Origin: Dichetophora obliterata
Taxonomy: Eukaryota > Arthropoda > Insecta > Diptera > Sciomyzidae
Assembly: GCA_963920525.1 (NCBI GenBank)
Contig: OY986436.1
Span: 181,996,361-182,060,360, forward strand
DNA length: 64,000 nt
Reading direction: 5' to 3'
Of the stretch, positions 13,953 through 24,980 are shown in pieces. The notes under the pieces were generated by a model. It saw only the letters and a program-made list of their open reading frames with translations. It was not told where the DNA came from and searched no databases. A program made the position numbers and the translations under genes. Positions within the stretch are counted from its first letter, which is position 1. The number at the start of each line of letters is the position of its first letter.

Positions 13953-14018
13953 CTGAATTATAATAAAAATGAAACATATAATGAGCATGAACCCATAACA
14001 AAGAGAGTAGGTTTTTAC
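13953..14018 (-). other. Candidate 66-nt intron in the piggyBac-like transposase
   Basis: On the minus strand the segment starts GTAAAAAC and ends TATAATTCAG. It lies between residues that join smoothly in the family's usual pattern (ENFTS before, GPKAL after). Retained, it would add 22 non-family residues with no stop, so the frame stays open with or without splicing. Support is the splice-site consensus and domain continuity only. Confidence 0.65.
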
Positions 14019-14713
14019 CTGAAGTGAAATTTTCTGCACGTCGAAATGAATTTCTACGATTTATTTCAAATGGTTGCGATGAATATTCAATTTTCTTATT
14101 TTTTGAAAAATATTTATTTTCATGACTTGCTGCATTTTCTTCTGCTAAATTTTGCTCAAGTGGCTCAATGTCGTCTTCATCCGAATGCACGCTAACTTCA
14201 CTTTCATCATTCTCCTCGTCTGATAATGCAAAATCATCGTCACTATAGCACGGAGATTCGCCCGCTTCGCTTTCCAAATCAAAATCCATTTCTAGTTCAT
14301 CTCGCTGCCGTCTTTCACATAAAACTCTATCCATTTTTTATCTAATACTTCGAAACACAACCAAAATTCAAATAAATGCGCAAACAAACTTCACTTATGT
14401 CTGTTCCAGAACAAACTGAATTTTATAAAACGAAAAAATAAGAGCGTGCTATAAATCCACACACAAATATATGGGGCAATTCCAGGTATCTGCTTATGTG
14501 TATGCGCGCACATACACAGGGACCGATTCGTAACTATAACTGCACAGGCAAAAACAGTAAGGGTACAAATTCATAAACGGGTTTTTTGGTTGTTCAGGCA
14601 AAATAATTCTACTTTGCAAAATACAAGGTCATTTCGCTGAACCGTTTTTATTTTATTCAAGGTTCAAGATCAAAATTGTATGCGTGCGCATACAGGAGAC
14701 CGATGAGGGTTAA

Positions 14714-15785
14714 AGTATTTTTAATTGTACTCAAAAGTTTTTTGCCCAAAATAAACTCAAGTTTTCAGCCAGCCGGTGTCCATTTTCAGCCGGTATCAGG
14801 ACGTATTGGAATTTCTTAATGAAATTTTTAGGGTTTGTTTTTATTATCAAATTACGAAAATTCCAGATTTTACGAACTTCCTAACCATTTAAATGCTACG
14901 AGTTGTTCGAGAAATCGACCATTGACCCAATACAAAACCAAGAAAATTCTAAATACAATAATGTAATTAATATTCAATGAAAAATAGATTTATCTTTATT
15001 ATGAATATGGGAGTTTTAGGGTCATTTTCGAGTATTTCATGACTTTGATTCAAGTTATTGTTTCCGGACTCACTGAATATTTAAAACAATTTATGTGTAG
15101 AAATGGCCGCTCATACGATTAGTATGAAAATGGATAGGAATGAATGTAAAGGATATAAGGATTTGGGTCTTATAAATTTTGCTCTAATCCAAACACCAGG
15201 GCAATTTTTTCAGAAAATCGTAAAAAGCTCATAAATAATTCGTTCGATTAGTATGAGTACTAAACGTTCATATATTTTGATCAATCTTAAGTACCAGAGG
15301 GCAAAAATCAATCATAAAAAAACACAAAAAACTCTTAATCAGCTCATGTGATTATCTTATCATCTGGATCTGATCTTTTGGTGCCATATATTTTGCTTTT
15401 TCTCTTAACACCAGATTGGTGCTGCAGAACCAACTTCGCAGAAAACAAATAAACTGCTTATCTTTTTAGCATTAAAATTTGTATGCAGGAATTTACGGGC
15501 ATTGTTCTGGTTTAATCTATCGTGCTATATCCGTAAAAAAATCCGAAAAAACCCAAAATGAGTACATAGCTTATCGATTCTGTGAGCGTCTAGGCGATAT
15601 CTATTGCACCCTTATGTATTTTATTTAATTGAAACAATTTACAATGCCCCCTGAAAAAAAGGCAGAAAGGGAAAAATAACTGGAGTTTTTTTACTAATAA
15701 TATAAGGTTAGTATTCGTAGAAAATTATATGATAAAAAAATTATATGCAAAAAAAAAATTAAACTAAAATATAAATGTAAAATAA
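14714..15785. other. Non-coding DNA
   Basis: I see no gene, repeat array or element end in this stretch. Confidence 0.5.
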
Positions 15786-16434
15786 TAGGGGTATTCACAC
15801 TAACTTGTGTAGTTGGGCAGATTGGCAAATGCAGTATAATTTTGTTTTGGTAAAGTGCCATTGTACCCAAGTACCCATCTACCAATCTTCTCTAGTTGAC
15901 CTCCTGTCTTGTTTGGGAAGATTGATTTCTTGCCAAATTGAGTAATTTTTCAATGTGTTACCACTTTTTGCAAAAATAGGCTATAACTGACCTAAGGGCA
16001 TCAAATTTACAACATTTTTTGTCAAGGCTAATATCTTGAATAATAAAAAAAAAATTGCCACACCCCCTATTACCGCCCATAAATCAATAAAAACGCTATA
16101 TTTCAAACGAATTCGTTTGTATTGGTCTAAAATTTTGTAATTTAGTTCGTCTAATTTCTATCGGCAGCTCAACAAAAAATGGGCTTGGTCTAACTATAAT
16201 TACGCCTACTTTTCTCAAATCATTTTAATTCTTGAGTTGTGCATGATTTTATAATGAAACTTAGTGTGAATGTGCTATGAGACCGAGTGGTGGTCACTTT
16301 ATATATAAATTTTGCACGCCTACTTTTACCGCTTTTCTATATACATATATATATAAAATCGTTCGTGCGGTGTCTCTTAACACTAGATTTACGGACTGAG
16401 CCAATTTGACTCATTTATAATTTAATAGCTATAA

Positions 16435-17206
16435 ACACCTAATCCTGTTTTTGCACGGTACATACGTTCCAGAAAATATCGTGTAAAAAAAAATCGTGTA
16501 AAAAAAGACACACCGTAATGGAAAAATATTAGATTGGTTCAACAACCTCAAAAAGACTACAAAAATTAATAACTCGGTAAAACAAACACATATTTTGTTC
16601 TTCAGTATATCATATTCATTTTATTTCACATATTATAATCATTTTATAATTTTTTCTACATTTATTCAAGCTCAAGACCATTTTGTTATAATATGAATTT
16701 TCATTTATTAGCTTCATATTAAATTTTCAAAATGGTCTCGAGCTTGAATAAATGTAGAAAAAATTTGAAATACAGACCGAATAATGAAACTCCCGCAGGG
16801 AGAAATGATAAAAGTCATTTTATAATTTTAAAGAAATAAAAACAAAAATTAAAAAATTTACACATTTTAGATATAAAAACACAACCTAAATATTAAAAAA
16901 AAATCACATCTTCAAGTAACATAAAAAACAAAATCATTTTAAAGTTTTCAGGAAATAAAAACACAATTTAAAAATAAAAAATAATCTCATATTCAAGGAT
17001 AATATAATCAAAGAAAAAAAAACAAAGGAACTGCCAAATTCTAATCAGATTTCTTTTGTCCGTCTAAAAAGAAACGTGTGAAAACAGGATAAGTTTTGTC
17101 GTGTTATTTTAAAAATAACGTGTAAAAACAGGATAAGTTTATTTCTGTCGACCGTGTTATTTCAAAATCGTGTAAAAAAAGACCGTGTAAAATCAGGATT
17201 AGGTGT
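16435..17206. mobile_element. Nested inverted-repeat element with ACACCTAATCCTG ends
   Basis: The left end is ACACCTAATCCTGTTTTTGC; the right end on the minus strand is ACACCTAATCCTGATTTTAC. Both continue with several copies of CGTGTAAAA-like text (ACACGGT, ATCGTGTAA). A strong hairpin sits near the middle. The target duplication is unclear because the flanks are TATA-rich. No coding frame. Confidence 0.65.
16648..16765. repeat. Near-perfect hairpin, 38-bp arms
   Basis: Left arm 16648-16685 and right arm 16728-16765 are reverse complements with one clear mismatch (CTCAAGACC against CTCGAGACC). The loop of about 42 bp contains further pairing (TAATATGAA with TTCATATTA). It may be a structural core of the surrounding element, or a small RNA precursor if transcribed. 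Confidence 0.85.
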
Positions 17207-17548
17207 ATATATAAAATGCTATTTTTTAAATACATATGTTGGTTATTAGTTACGTAATGAAATATAGGTAAATAAAGTTTAATCCCGTCCGACGACCCCC
17301 CCATTTCGCATATTCGAATGTGGTATACCTATGGCTATGAGCCAAATATTTCCATATATTTCATGTATTTAAATTTTTGGTTGATGGGCGCGGCCACTAA
17401 ATATTATCCGATCAGCCCCAAATTTTAAATTTAATGGTTTTAGACCAAAAGGAAATAAAATCTGCCCGGCACTTCAAAATCAGACACTTTTTTGGAAAAT
17501 AACGACCGGTCTAATACCCAACTACCCAAGTCAGTGTGAATACCCCTA

Positions 17549-18391
17549 TACGTGATAAGATCCATACTGAGTAAAGTGTTCCAAAAAGTTAAAATTGATT
17601 GAATCTGTTAAAAATGTTCACAGTTTATACAAAACTGCGACTTTTAGCCCACAGCGTGTTAAGAAATTTTTTTGTTACTTGTTTTTTTTTTAAATAAAAT
17701 CCGAATAAATTTAACAATTTGATTTTTCTTATTAAAGATAGTTAAACTTTATCAATTCAAATGATACTTTTCGAAAAATTAGCACTAACTATTAAGTGTT
17801 AGTTAGGTTACAGTAAAATTATTTTCTAAATTTTTTAATTAACATATTCACAAAGAGACTCAATTTTATCTACTACATGCAGAGAAAAGACATGACTGAG
17901 ACATGATTACCGCAATAATATTTTTTTTTACTAAAATAATTGTACTATTGCTGTATACCCAAATTGTTGCCTTAATCCAGTCATTATTTACTAATGATGA
18001 CACCAAAAATAACTCATTGTAATTTCATTACTACTTAACTCATTATATTTAACTCATTATAATTCATTGTGCCATATAAAATTTTTAGTGCTCACTATTC
18101 CGAATATCTCCCACAAAGCCGATAAGCTCTATGGTCGAAATTTTATACTGGGTCCTTTACCAAATCAAACTCATCGTGCAACCATAAAGGACAGAACAAC
18201 GTCTGCTGGGGAAATTTTTCTTATAATTTTCAAATAAATAAAATTATAATTGCGTATGATGTACTGCAAAACTTTTAGTGTGCAAATGCACATAAATATA
18301 GTATGCTCATTAATACATTTTGGACAATCAGAAAAGGACTAGGACAAAAATATTGGCCAATAAAACACAAAATATTTATAAGTCATCCAAA
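17549..18391. other. AT-rich non-coding DNA
   Basis: No gene or repeat recognised between the two TIR elements. Confidence 0.5.
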
Positions 18392-18393
18392 TA

Positions 18394-20047
18394 CAGAGGC
18401 GGACAAAACTATTCACACATATTGCATACTAAAATTTCCCACTTTATATCTTCCAATCGTTAAACATTACACTAATACTATGTTAGTACAAAAGATTTGT
18501 TGTTTCATTACATATCTGAATACAATAATAAATTTACAAAAAATGTTTATGTACAAGAAAATTAAATAAAATGTAAAACAAGCCATACGTGAGTAGGAAC
18601 AAAATTACTCGCACAAAGCATGTTTTTCAAAATTTGAACTGACTTTTCCTTTTATCAAAGCAACTTATACTTTCGGAAAAGCGCCATTATGAATGCGAGC
18701 ATTCAAAATTCATCCTATTTAGTCATTTTTAGTTTTTGGCTTTGGCGTATGCGTTGTTTAAATTTGATCTCGAGTTTAAAATGGGTCAGAAGCAAAAAGA
18801 AAGTGAAGCTAAAAAAAAAATAATTCTAAGTCTGCGCAATGAATATAAATCAAGTGCAGAAATCGGCTAAAAGAAAATCGAAGCCGTTTTACTATTTATA
18901 GTATAATAAAGCGTTTTGAAGCAAAGGGAACCCCTTAAATCCGACCTCAAACCGATAGACCATGCAATCTAACCACCTTTAATGAGTAAAAAATAATAAG
19001 AAACATTTAAAAAAAAAAAAAAATTACTTCAACACAGGTTGTAACAGAAGTTCAAGAAATGTATAAATTAATTCATTCGAAAATGGTTCAGAGGGCCAGA
19101 AAACGTGCCGGTTATAGTTGCGAGTGGCGAGAAAAAAACCTCTTATCAGCAAAGCCAATAAGAATAAGCGGCTAGATTTCTCAAGATAAGCAACTTGATT
19201 TCTGGAGCAACGTACTCTTCAGCGACGAGAGTAAGTTTAACAGCTTTCAATCGGATAGAAGGATTCAAGCATGGTGAAAACCCAACACTGATCTCAAAAA
19301 ATAATGCGATTGTTACAGTGAAACATGGTGGTGGAGGAGTCATTGGTTGGTGACTTATGTTAGCGGCAGGTTTGGATTATCTTGTATTTATTGACGTATT
19401 ATGGACAAGTCGGTTCACCTCAATATTTTAAAAGAAAATTTCGTAAAATGTGCGCGGAACCTGAGCCTTGTTAACAACTTTTATTTCCAACAAGATAATG
19501 ATCTCAAACATACTGACCACGACGTGCGTCAGTGGATCATATATTAAGCGCCTCGCATTCTCCCAGAACCACCACAATTTCCAGACCTAAACCCATCGAA
19601 AATTTGTGGGATGAAGTCGAGAGGCGTGTCGCTAAAATTAGCATAACCAGCAAAGCCCAACTAAAACAAGTACTCCAACAGGAATGAAATAGTTTGGATG
19701 AAAGTGTGACTAAAAAATTGGTCCACTCCATTCAAAATAGATTAAACGAAGTTATCAAGCAAAAAGCCATGCCAACTACATATTAATATTTTACTGAACC
19801 TAATATTTTTTTTGTGAAAACGGAATGTGTGAATAATTTTGTCCCTTAAAAATCTTAAGATGCTTATGTTTAATGTTATTTTTTATTTAGTGGAAAACAA
19901 TTCTGTTTGATTTTTGTTATTTTTAAATAAACAATAAAGACATAAGTTTTTCCTAGAATAATATTTGTGCAAACATTAATCTATTTTTAATATATACCTA
20001 ATTAAATGAATAAATGGGTGCTGTGTCAATAATTTTGTCCGCCTCTG
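18394..20047 (+). mobile_element. Tc1-like transposon with double (IR/DR) ends
   Basis: Ends are CAGAGGCGGACAAAACTATT at left and, on the minus strand, CAGAGGCGGACAAAATTATT at right, similar over about 26 bp. TA lies on both sides (18392-18393 and 20048-20049). A second, inner copy of the motif lies about 200 bp inside each end: AGGAACAAAATTACTCGCAC (about 18595-18616) and TGTGTGAATAATTTTGTCCC (19826-19845). This IR/DR arrangement is known from several Tc1-like elements. The 1654-bp length is normal for the family and the body holds a degenerate transposase. Confidence 0.9.
18781..19786 (+). pseudogene. Tc1-like DD34E transposase, degenerate
   Basis: It starts ATG at 18781 (MGQKQKESEAKKKIILSL). 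Helix-turn-helix text is recognisable but broken by stops. The first catalytic Asp lies in LFSDESKF, followed by KHGGGGV. The second is in FQQDNDLKHTD. The Glu lies in the frame-shifted NPIENLWDEVERR, 34 residues after the second Asp, i.e. DD34E. Several stop codons and at least three frameshifts are present, so it is dead. It fills the middle of the element and shares its strand. Confidence 0.85.
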
Positions 20048-20049
20048 TA

Positions 20050-20570
20050 TGTTGTATAGGCTTCAAAGTAGGCCCTTACAAAATAATACACTTTTGTCGA
20101 CAGACAATATTCCTTATTTACCATCTGACCTTCTGGCAAGAATTCCGAGTGCTCAACTCTGCTGTAATTAAAGAAAACAGTCACCGTTGCTTCGACTTTT
20201 AATCGACTTTGACGTCATTTTTCGTGGTTTTTCGGTTTCGGCTTAGTTGGAAGACGCCATTGTGAAGCTTGTTGACTGATTAGCATATTTAACTCGTAAG
20301 CCCATGTCCATCATCAGTTACAATGCATTTTATAAATGTGGGGTCTGAATTAAATCGTTCCAGCATGTCTCCAGCGACATTTACGGAAATAAGATTTTGG
20401 TCTAAATTTTAGGTCTTTCGGAATTAGTCGAGAGGCAACGGGTTGCATGCCCAAACAATCTTTTAAAATGGTACGGATTAATTTTTGAGACACAGAAAGT
20501 TCAGCGGATATCTCTCTTAAGCTTATATGATGATCTTATCTTCACACAGTAAAAAATTTGAGGGTCAATT
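20050..20570 (-). pseudogene. mariner-type transposase fragment
   Basis: Minus-strand translation gives, with stops and a frameshift, ELSVSQKLIRTILK, then GMQPVASRLIPKDLKF, QSRLKVEATVTVFFNYS and VEHSEFLPEGQMVNKEY. These match the general plan of mariner transposases (HTH region, then the central part up to the motif before the second catalytic Asp). The C-terminal third is missing; similarity stops next to the Tc1-like element's right end. No element ends found. Confidence 0.72.
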
Positions 20571-23500
20571 TTATCTTTTTTATAACATTTGTGTGGTATA
20601 AACCTTTTTTATTCCAAATAATTTATAAATTTTATACCACTCAATATTATAAAAATAATAAAAAAAAAATAATTTAAAAATTTTATATGAATATCATGTG
20701 TAAATCAAAATATATTCTGGTTCGAAAGAAAAAAATTTACCGAAATTGGGAAATTTAAAAATATAATGGTTTCGATTAGTCTGACGAGAAAACTGGTCTG
20801 GCAAAATTTATAAGATTTGATGGTATAACTTTTAAAACATTTTTGGTTTGGATTTATATGTTTACGAAATAGCATAAAATTTATGCTCATATTTTTTACT
20901 TTTTTGTGCAGTTGAAGACGTTGACAAAATTTGAGACAGTTTGTGGTACGTATACGCAGTATGCATTTCCGAACAGACCCATGAGCTCAAGACGAGTGCC
21001 CATTATGGCCAAAATCGTAGAGAATTAAGAGGATTCTGACGAAGAATAAAATACAACTGTTGTATACGTACCAAAAGCGCACAATTGGCACTTTTCAAGC
21101 ATAAAATGCGTCGCTTCATAGAAAAATTACATTTTAGAATGTTTGATGTTTGCAGTGCTGCAATATTGGCATTTTTCGAACATTTTACTTGTGCTGCAAA
21201 AGCAGTTTGCGCATCATGATGCATTTCCGAATAGACCAGATGTTTTTAGAGTAAACAGCTTAACAAACATTATAAATGACTCTTACAGAAGGTATAATTA
21301 TTCCTTTGATCATACTAACTAGGGCTTCCGATTTCAGTACTCAAAAGCAATTTCGGGATTTCGGGATTGATAATTAAGAATCCCGGCATTTTAAAACAGA
21401 TAAAAAGTAATTATTTTAACAAAAAAAATTTGTGTGCAAAGTAAGAATGTTAGGATATTTTTTTAATAAAAAATTGTCCAAAGGAATTAAAAAAAAAACA
21501 CAGTTTACTTAAATTTTTATATTAATTTCATAAAGTCACCTTCAGTAAATTCAAATCAGTATCTGGATATGAAAACCCTAGTAGGACTTTAAGTCCAGCT
21601 TACAGTCTTAACACAATCTTCTAGAGCCTTACTTTTTAATAATAAAAGGCAAAGAAGTAACGATATTCAATTATCAGACCCAAAATGGTTAAGATATTAA
21701 ATTTTTTTGTAGAAATGAGTGGATTTTTCTATGCATCTTTGTCGCCTGTCTGGCTATAAATTGAACTGTCCATCCGTCACGTTTTTTTTTTATTTCGTTT
21801 TGCTTAAAATTCTGTCTTAGTTGAGTTGTGGGCTGCACTTAACATTGATGTTGTTGTTTTTGGTGTACAAAGTATTGATTTTTTTATTGCTGATGGTCAC
21901 AGTTACTACCATCATAACCACTAGAACAACAACAGCTGTGTAAATGATTCATTTAGCAGTTGAGTAATTTGAGGCCAGCTTACAATTTTTCTTTTGTTTT
22001 TAGGGTTTTATTTTTTGTCTGCATCTTGTTCATTTTCTTTGAGCGTGGGAGTTACAGTTCAATGTCACTGCCTTTAATGCTTAAGCATCTAATCGGACTT
22101 TAGTTGACAACCATTTGTAGTGTTTGTTGTACATGGTATTTTAACAAATCCAGCTCTTAGGCAATTAGTGTAGATTCCTTTGGCCTACGATGATAATGAA
22201 AGTCAAATGAATGTACTTCAAAAAATTTAATGCTTCTGCTTTCACACTTCCATTTCACTTATGATTTTTAGAGTCGATAAATTGTTCATGGAAAGGATAA
22301 TATAAACTTCCATCAAAACCATCTAAAGGACTTTGTTGCTCGTACCTTTTATAATAAAAAACTTTTTAAATAAAAAACTTGGTTTATAAAAAAGTTAATA
22401 TTCATCTTAATAAATAATTCTGTTTTAGTGGTTTATTTTTTAAGCATCATATCATGTTATGTTGTTTGTGTTAAACAGTCTCTCAACTTAGATATTATAC
22501 ATATTTTCAAATAATGTAAAATTGTACTCAGTTTTACATATTTACATAATCGATGAAATTGCTTTGCTTTTTTTTAATAATACTTTCTGAATTTAATGGT
22601 TGAAGTAATGTGCAAAAAAAAAATCATCAGTATCTGCCTGACTGGAACCTCACAAAATGCATTCAAGCAATACAACCCAGCTTTGCATCCAAGATGTTTA
22701 TGAAGCGATATACGAGCCGATATTGATGCTGATTACAGCGAGAAAAATAAAATAATTGGTATAGAAAATTGAATAATTGAAAGTGTATGGAAAAAATGAA
22801 AACAGAAAAAAATAAAATTAAACAGTGAGAACTGACAATCAATGGAAATCATTGATAATTACAGAACAATGAGGAAACATTAAGAATTTCAAATAAAAAA
22901 AAATTGCTAGGTAAACGAAGCTCAAGTGAAGAACGCTATATAATTATTGAACAAAAAATAGAAACTGCTAAAAATTCCAAATATATAATAAGAATTACTA
23001 TAATAAGAATTACTATATATGAAAATGAAGCTAAAGAACGAACAGGCAGTGATTTTCTTATACTCTGACGTTTGAATGACAAGATGTTGTTGATACTATA
23101 TTTAATTGGTTGCTCATTAGTGCAGGCAAAGCATGCAAAAATCACTGGAAAACTATTTAAAGTAAGTTGAAAAGTCAAGTGTTGCCCAAGTCGAGAGACC
23201 AGACTCTAGCATGTCATAATATTAAAACATAAAAACGAAATTATTACTAAAACAATACCCATGAGTTGCAATGATTGCACACTCAGTTCTACAAATATAT
23301 TTGCCATCGTAGTTTAAAATGAAACTCTATAGAGAAGAAAAATTTGAAATCTAAGAAATTAGTTTTTTTAAGGAATAATGTTAAATTTAAAACTTCCTGT
23401 TGTTGCTTTGAATTAAAATATTGATATCCTTTACTCTACTTTTAATATCAGGATGTCTTTACACCAAAGTTTCTAAACTTTTAGGGCTCTTAAAAGTTAA

Positions 23501-23919
23501 TTAAACATTAAGTTGAGTAAATATCTTGAATAAGAAAATCTTTGAAACAATTATTGTAACCGGTAAGTAACGAGATAGCCTAGCCTTGTCTTGTTAAGAA
23601 AGAAAAAACTCCTCAAAAGTTTGCAAAAAAAAGGATGACCCAAATTGAGATGGATATAATTAATTCATTTTTTGCCCAATCATAGAAACATGACTACTTT
23701 CTGGTTTAAAAAAGGAAAATGGTGCAAAGATAACAAAAAAAATTTAATTATAAAAATCGTTTTAACATATTCAACATGCAAAATTATTTAAAAGAAAAAT
23801 ACTTAGGAAATTGTATGAGTAATCAATCTATTGGAAGATGCTATTTTTTGTTTACGATGGTTGCTACATATTTTTCGGGAATAAATGTAGAGACCAAATT
23901 TTTTTAATTAAACAAACAC
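20571..23919. other. Non-coding DNA, no gene recognised
   Basis: No supported coding frame. One small cluster of repeats at 20945-21238 is listed separately. TG-rich text near 21840-21990 and AT-rich text elsewhere look like ordinary intergenic or intronic DNA. Confidence 0.5.
20945..21238. repeat. Short paired repeats
   Basis: ATGCATTTCCGAACAGACC (from about 20960) recurs as ATGCATTTCCGAATAGACC (from about 21219) in the same orientation. GGTACGTATAC (20945-20955) and GTATACGTACC (21062-21072) are perfect inverted copies. This may be a small degraded repeat; I cannot assign it. Confidence 0.4.
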
Positions 23920-24082
23920 TTTATTGTTTCTCGAAATTTTCTTCTCTATGATTAATTCGTTTTTGCGTTTAAACCATTGTTCGTTACATTTATCAGGTTC
24001 CGCTTGAGAAACCCCTAAAACAAAGTTTTTGAAAGCATCAACAACGGCTTCTTCTGGCGTCGAAAATCGTTGTCCGTGCAAA
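23920..24082 (-). pseudogene. mariner transposase C-terminal fragment
   Basis: On the minus strand the frame reads HGQRFSTPEEAVVDAFKNFV, then GVSQAEPDKCNEQWFKRKNEL. This is the usual C-terminal tail of insect mariner transposases, after the catalytic triad. About 50 residues are present and upstream sequence is lost at a hairpin (24083-24162). Confidence 0.7.
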
Positions 24083-24162
24083 CCAACGACAAGTAAGACA
24101 CGAGAACCAATAGAATTTTGTATAGAAAAAAGTAAAGCTTTTCGTGTCTTACTTGTCGTTGG
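24083..24162. repeat. Perfect 20-bp inverted repeat with 40-bp spacer
   Basis: CCAACGACAAGTAAGACACG at 24083-24102 is exactly reverse-complemented at 24143-24162. It sits at the junction between a mariner fragment and a LINE fragment. It could be a rearrangement scar or the end of a lost element. Confidence 0.85.
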
Positions 24163-24184
24163 TGAGCGTTTTCGATATATAAAA

Positions 24185-24540
24185 TAAAGCAGTAAGTCTC
24201 GATCTAAGAGAGCGTTACACGTGCATAAGAGGCGTTCCAGGGTTTCTGCAGCTCCTGGTTTCTTACACTTCCTGCACTTGTCATCCGTGGTGATGACCAG
24301 TTTTCTCGCAACAGCTTAAGTCATTCCTATTAGGATATTTACTAATATCCTGCAGTCTTCACGGTGGCATGCCAGGACGTATAGAGTCCATTTTTCTTAC
24401 TGTTATCGCTTCTATCAATACCTTTGTGGCTTAGAACCCATCAGATGCGCATCTTTATTAATTGTTCCCTGTTTTCTAGGAAATTTCTGGATTTGACGAT
24501 ATTGGAGAATATGGACTCAATCGTCTGTAAAATCGTCCTT
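24185..24540 (-). pseudogene. LINE C-terminal tail (RNase H/zinc-knuckle end, LOA or I type)
   Basis: Minus-strand translation contains VITTDDKCRKCKKPGAAETL followed by ERLLCTCNALLDRD. This Cys-rich tail (CRKC....H/R-LLC.C) closes the polyproteins of I- and LOA-type LINEs. More upstream text (TKVLIEAITVRKMDSIRPGMP) is frame-broken. Truncated at both ends. Confidence 0.6.
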
Positions 24541-24662
24541 TGTAAATTTTTTAAACTCAACTAATTATTCGTACGTTCTACGAATAATACTTACGGTCAA
24601 CCTACGAATGAATTTTTTCTACTAATACTATTTTTCATTCGTAAATAGAACGAAAGCATTAA

Positions 24663-24977
24663 GGCTATTCACAGTTTAAGCGTACTTTCAACAAATCGTA
24701 TTCATAGCATTTGTTATTGTTCAAACTGTGAGCACCTCGCAATGTGACTGTCGCATTCAAAAATTATGCAACCCTGTGATGTATGTGATTGACAGATGCC
24801 AGAGCATAAAAATACGAGGCACAAAAAACACGTGCAAGGTCTACTTTTATTTACGCGTGCCTTCGTATTTGCGTTTGTATGCAAAACAACAACTAATCAA
24901 AATACGCTTTCGTAAATTGGGGTACAAATAGCAAATCGTACAAATAGCAGACCAGCGTATTGAAACTGTGAATAGCC
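24663..24977. mobile_element. 315-bp Harbinger-type MITE
   Basis: Ends GGCTATTCACAGTTT and AAACTGTGAATAGCC are perfect inverted repeats of 15 bp. They are flanked by TAA at 24660-24662 and 24978-24980. A 3-bp TWA duplication and GG-starting ends are typical of the PIF/Harbinger superfamily. The 67-codon frame at 24728-24931 inside has no recognisable domain and is probably fortuitous. Confidence 0.8.
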
Positions 24978-24980
24978 TAA

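Larger units (their letters stand above)
11385..14334 (-). pseudogene. piggyBac-like transposase, interrupted
   Basis: This DDE-type (DDD) transposase would cut and paste the element at TTAA. Reading from 14334 downward: an acidic N-terminus rich in D, E and S; a motif GPKALAAATIVDVSSTFHMF; VENIILNMTNLYG; then YRSYGECVTKLW and GRPIFRATM. The three catalytic aspartates are visible: D in VDELLVPYRG (12348-12350), D in TCDNFFTS (12117-12119) and D in TMDQMV (11799-11801). A C-terminal Cys/His-rich zinc-binding region follows (CYIC..CEKC....CAEH). Three things interrupt the frame: a 66-nt in-frame candidate intron (13953-14018), a 1151-bp insertion (12639-13789), and one in-frame TAA at 11955-11957 between the second and third aspartates. 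Without these the product would be roughly 575 residues, close to the family's usual length. Starting at ATG 14334 gives the typical acidic head. Confidence 0.92.
11129..14709 (-). mobile_element. piggyBac-like DNA transposon, complete ends, broken transposase
   Basis: Both sides carry the piggyBac target TTAA (11125-11128 and 14710-14713). The ends are inverted: CCCTCATCGGTC on the left, and the same 12 bases on the minus strand at the right. Inside each end lies a palindromic patch (GTATGCGCGCGCATA at left, GTATGCGTGCGCATAC at right). A further end-like block, AGGGACCGATT, lies near 14518. The element is 3581 bp, or about 2430 bp without the nested insertion at 12639-13789. It carries one minus-strand transposase gene. 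Confidence 0.93.
15788..17546. mobile_element. TIR element with GGGGTATTCACACT ends
   Basis: The left end reads GGGGTATTCACACTAACTTG and the right end, on the minus strand, GGGGTATTCACACTGACTTG. The similarity continues through GTAGTTGGG with two mismatches over about 30 bp. TA flanks both sides (15786-15787 and 17547-17548). No transposase was found. The element contains another inverted-repeat element (16435-17206), so its own DNA is about 990 bp. Superfamily is not certain. Confidence 0.72.
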
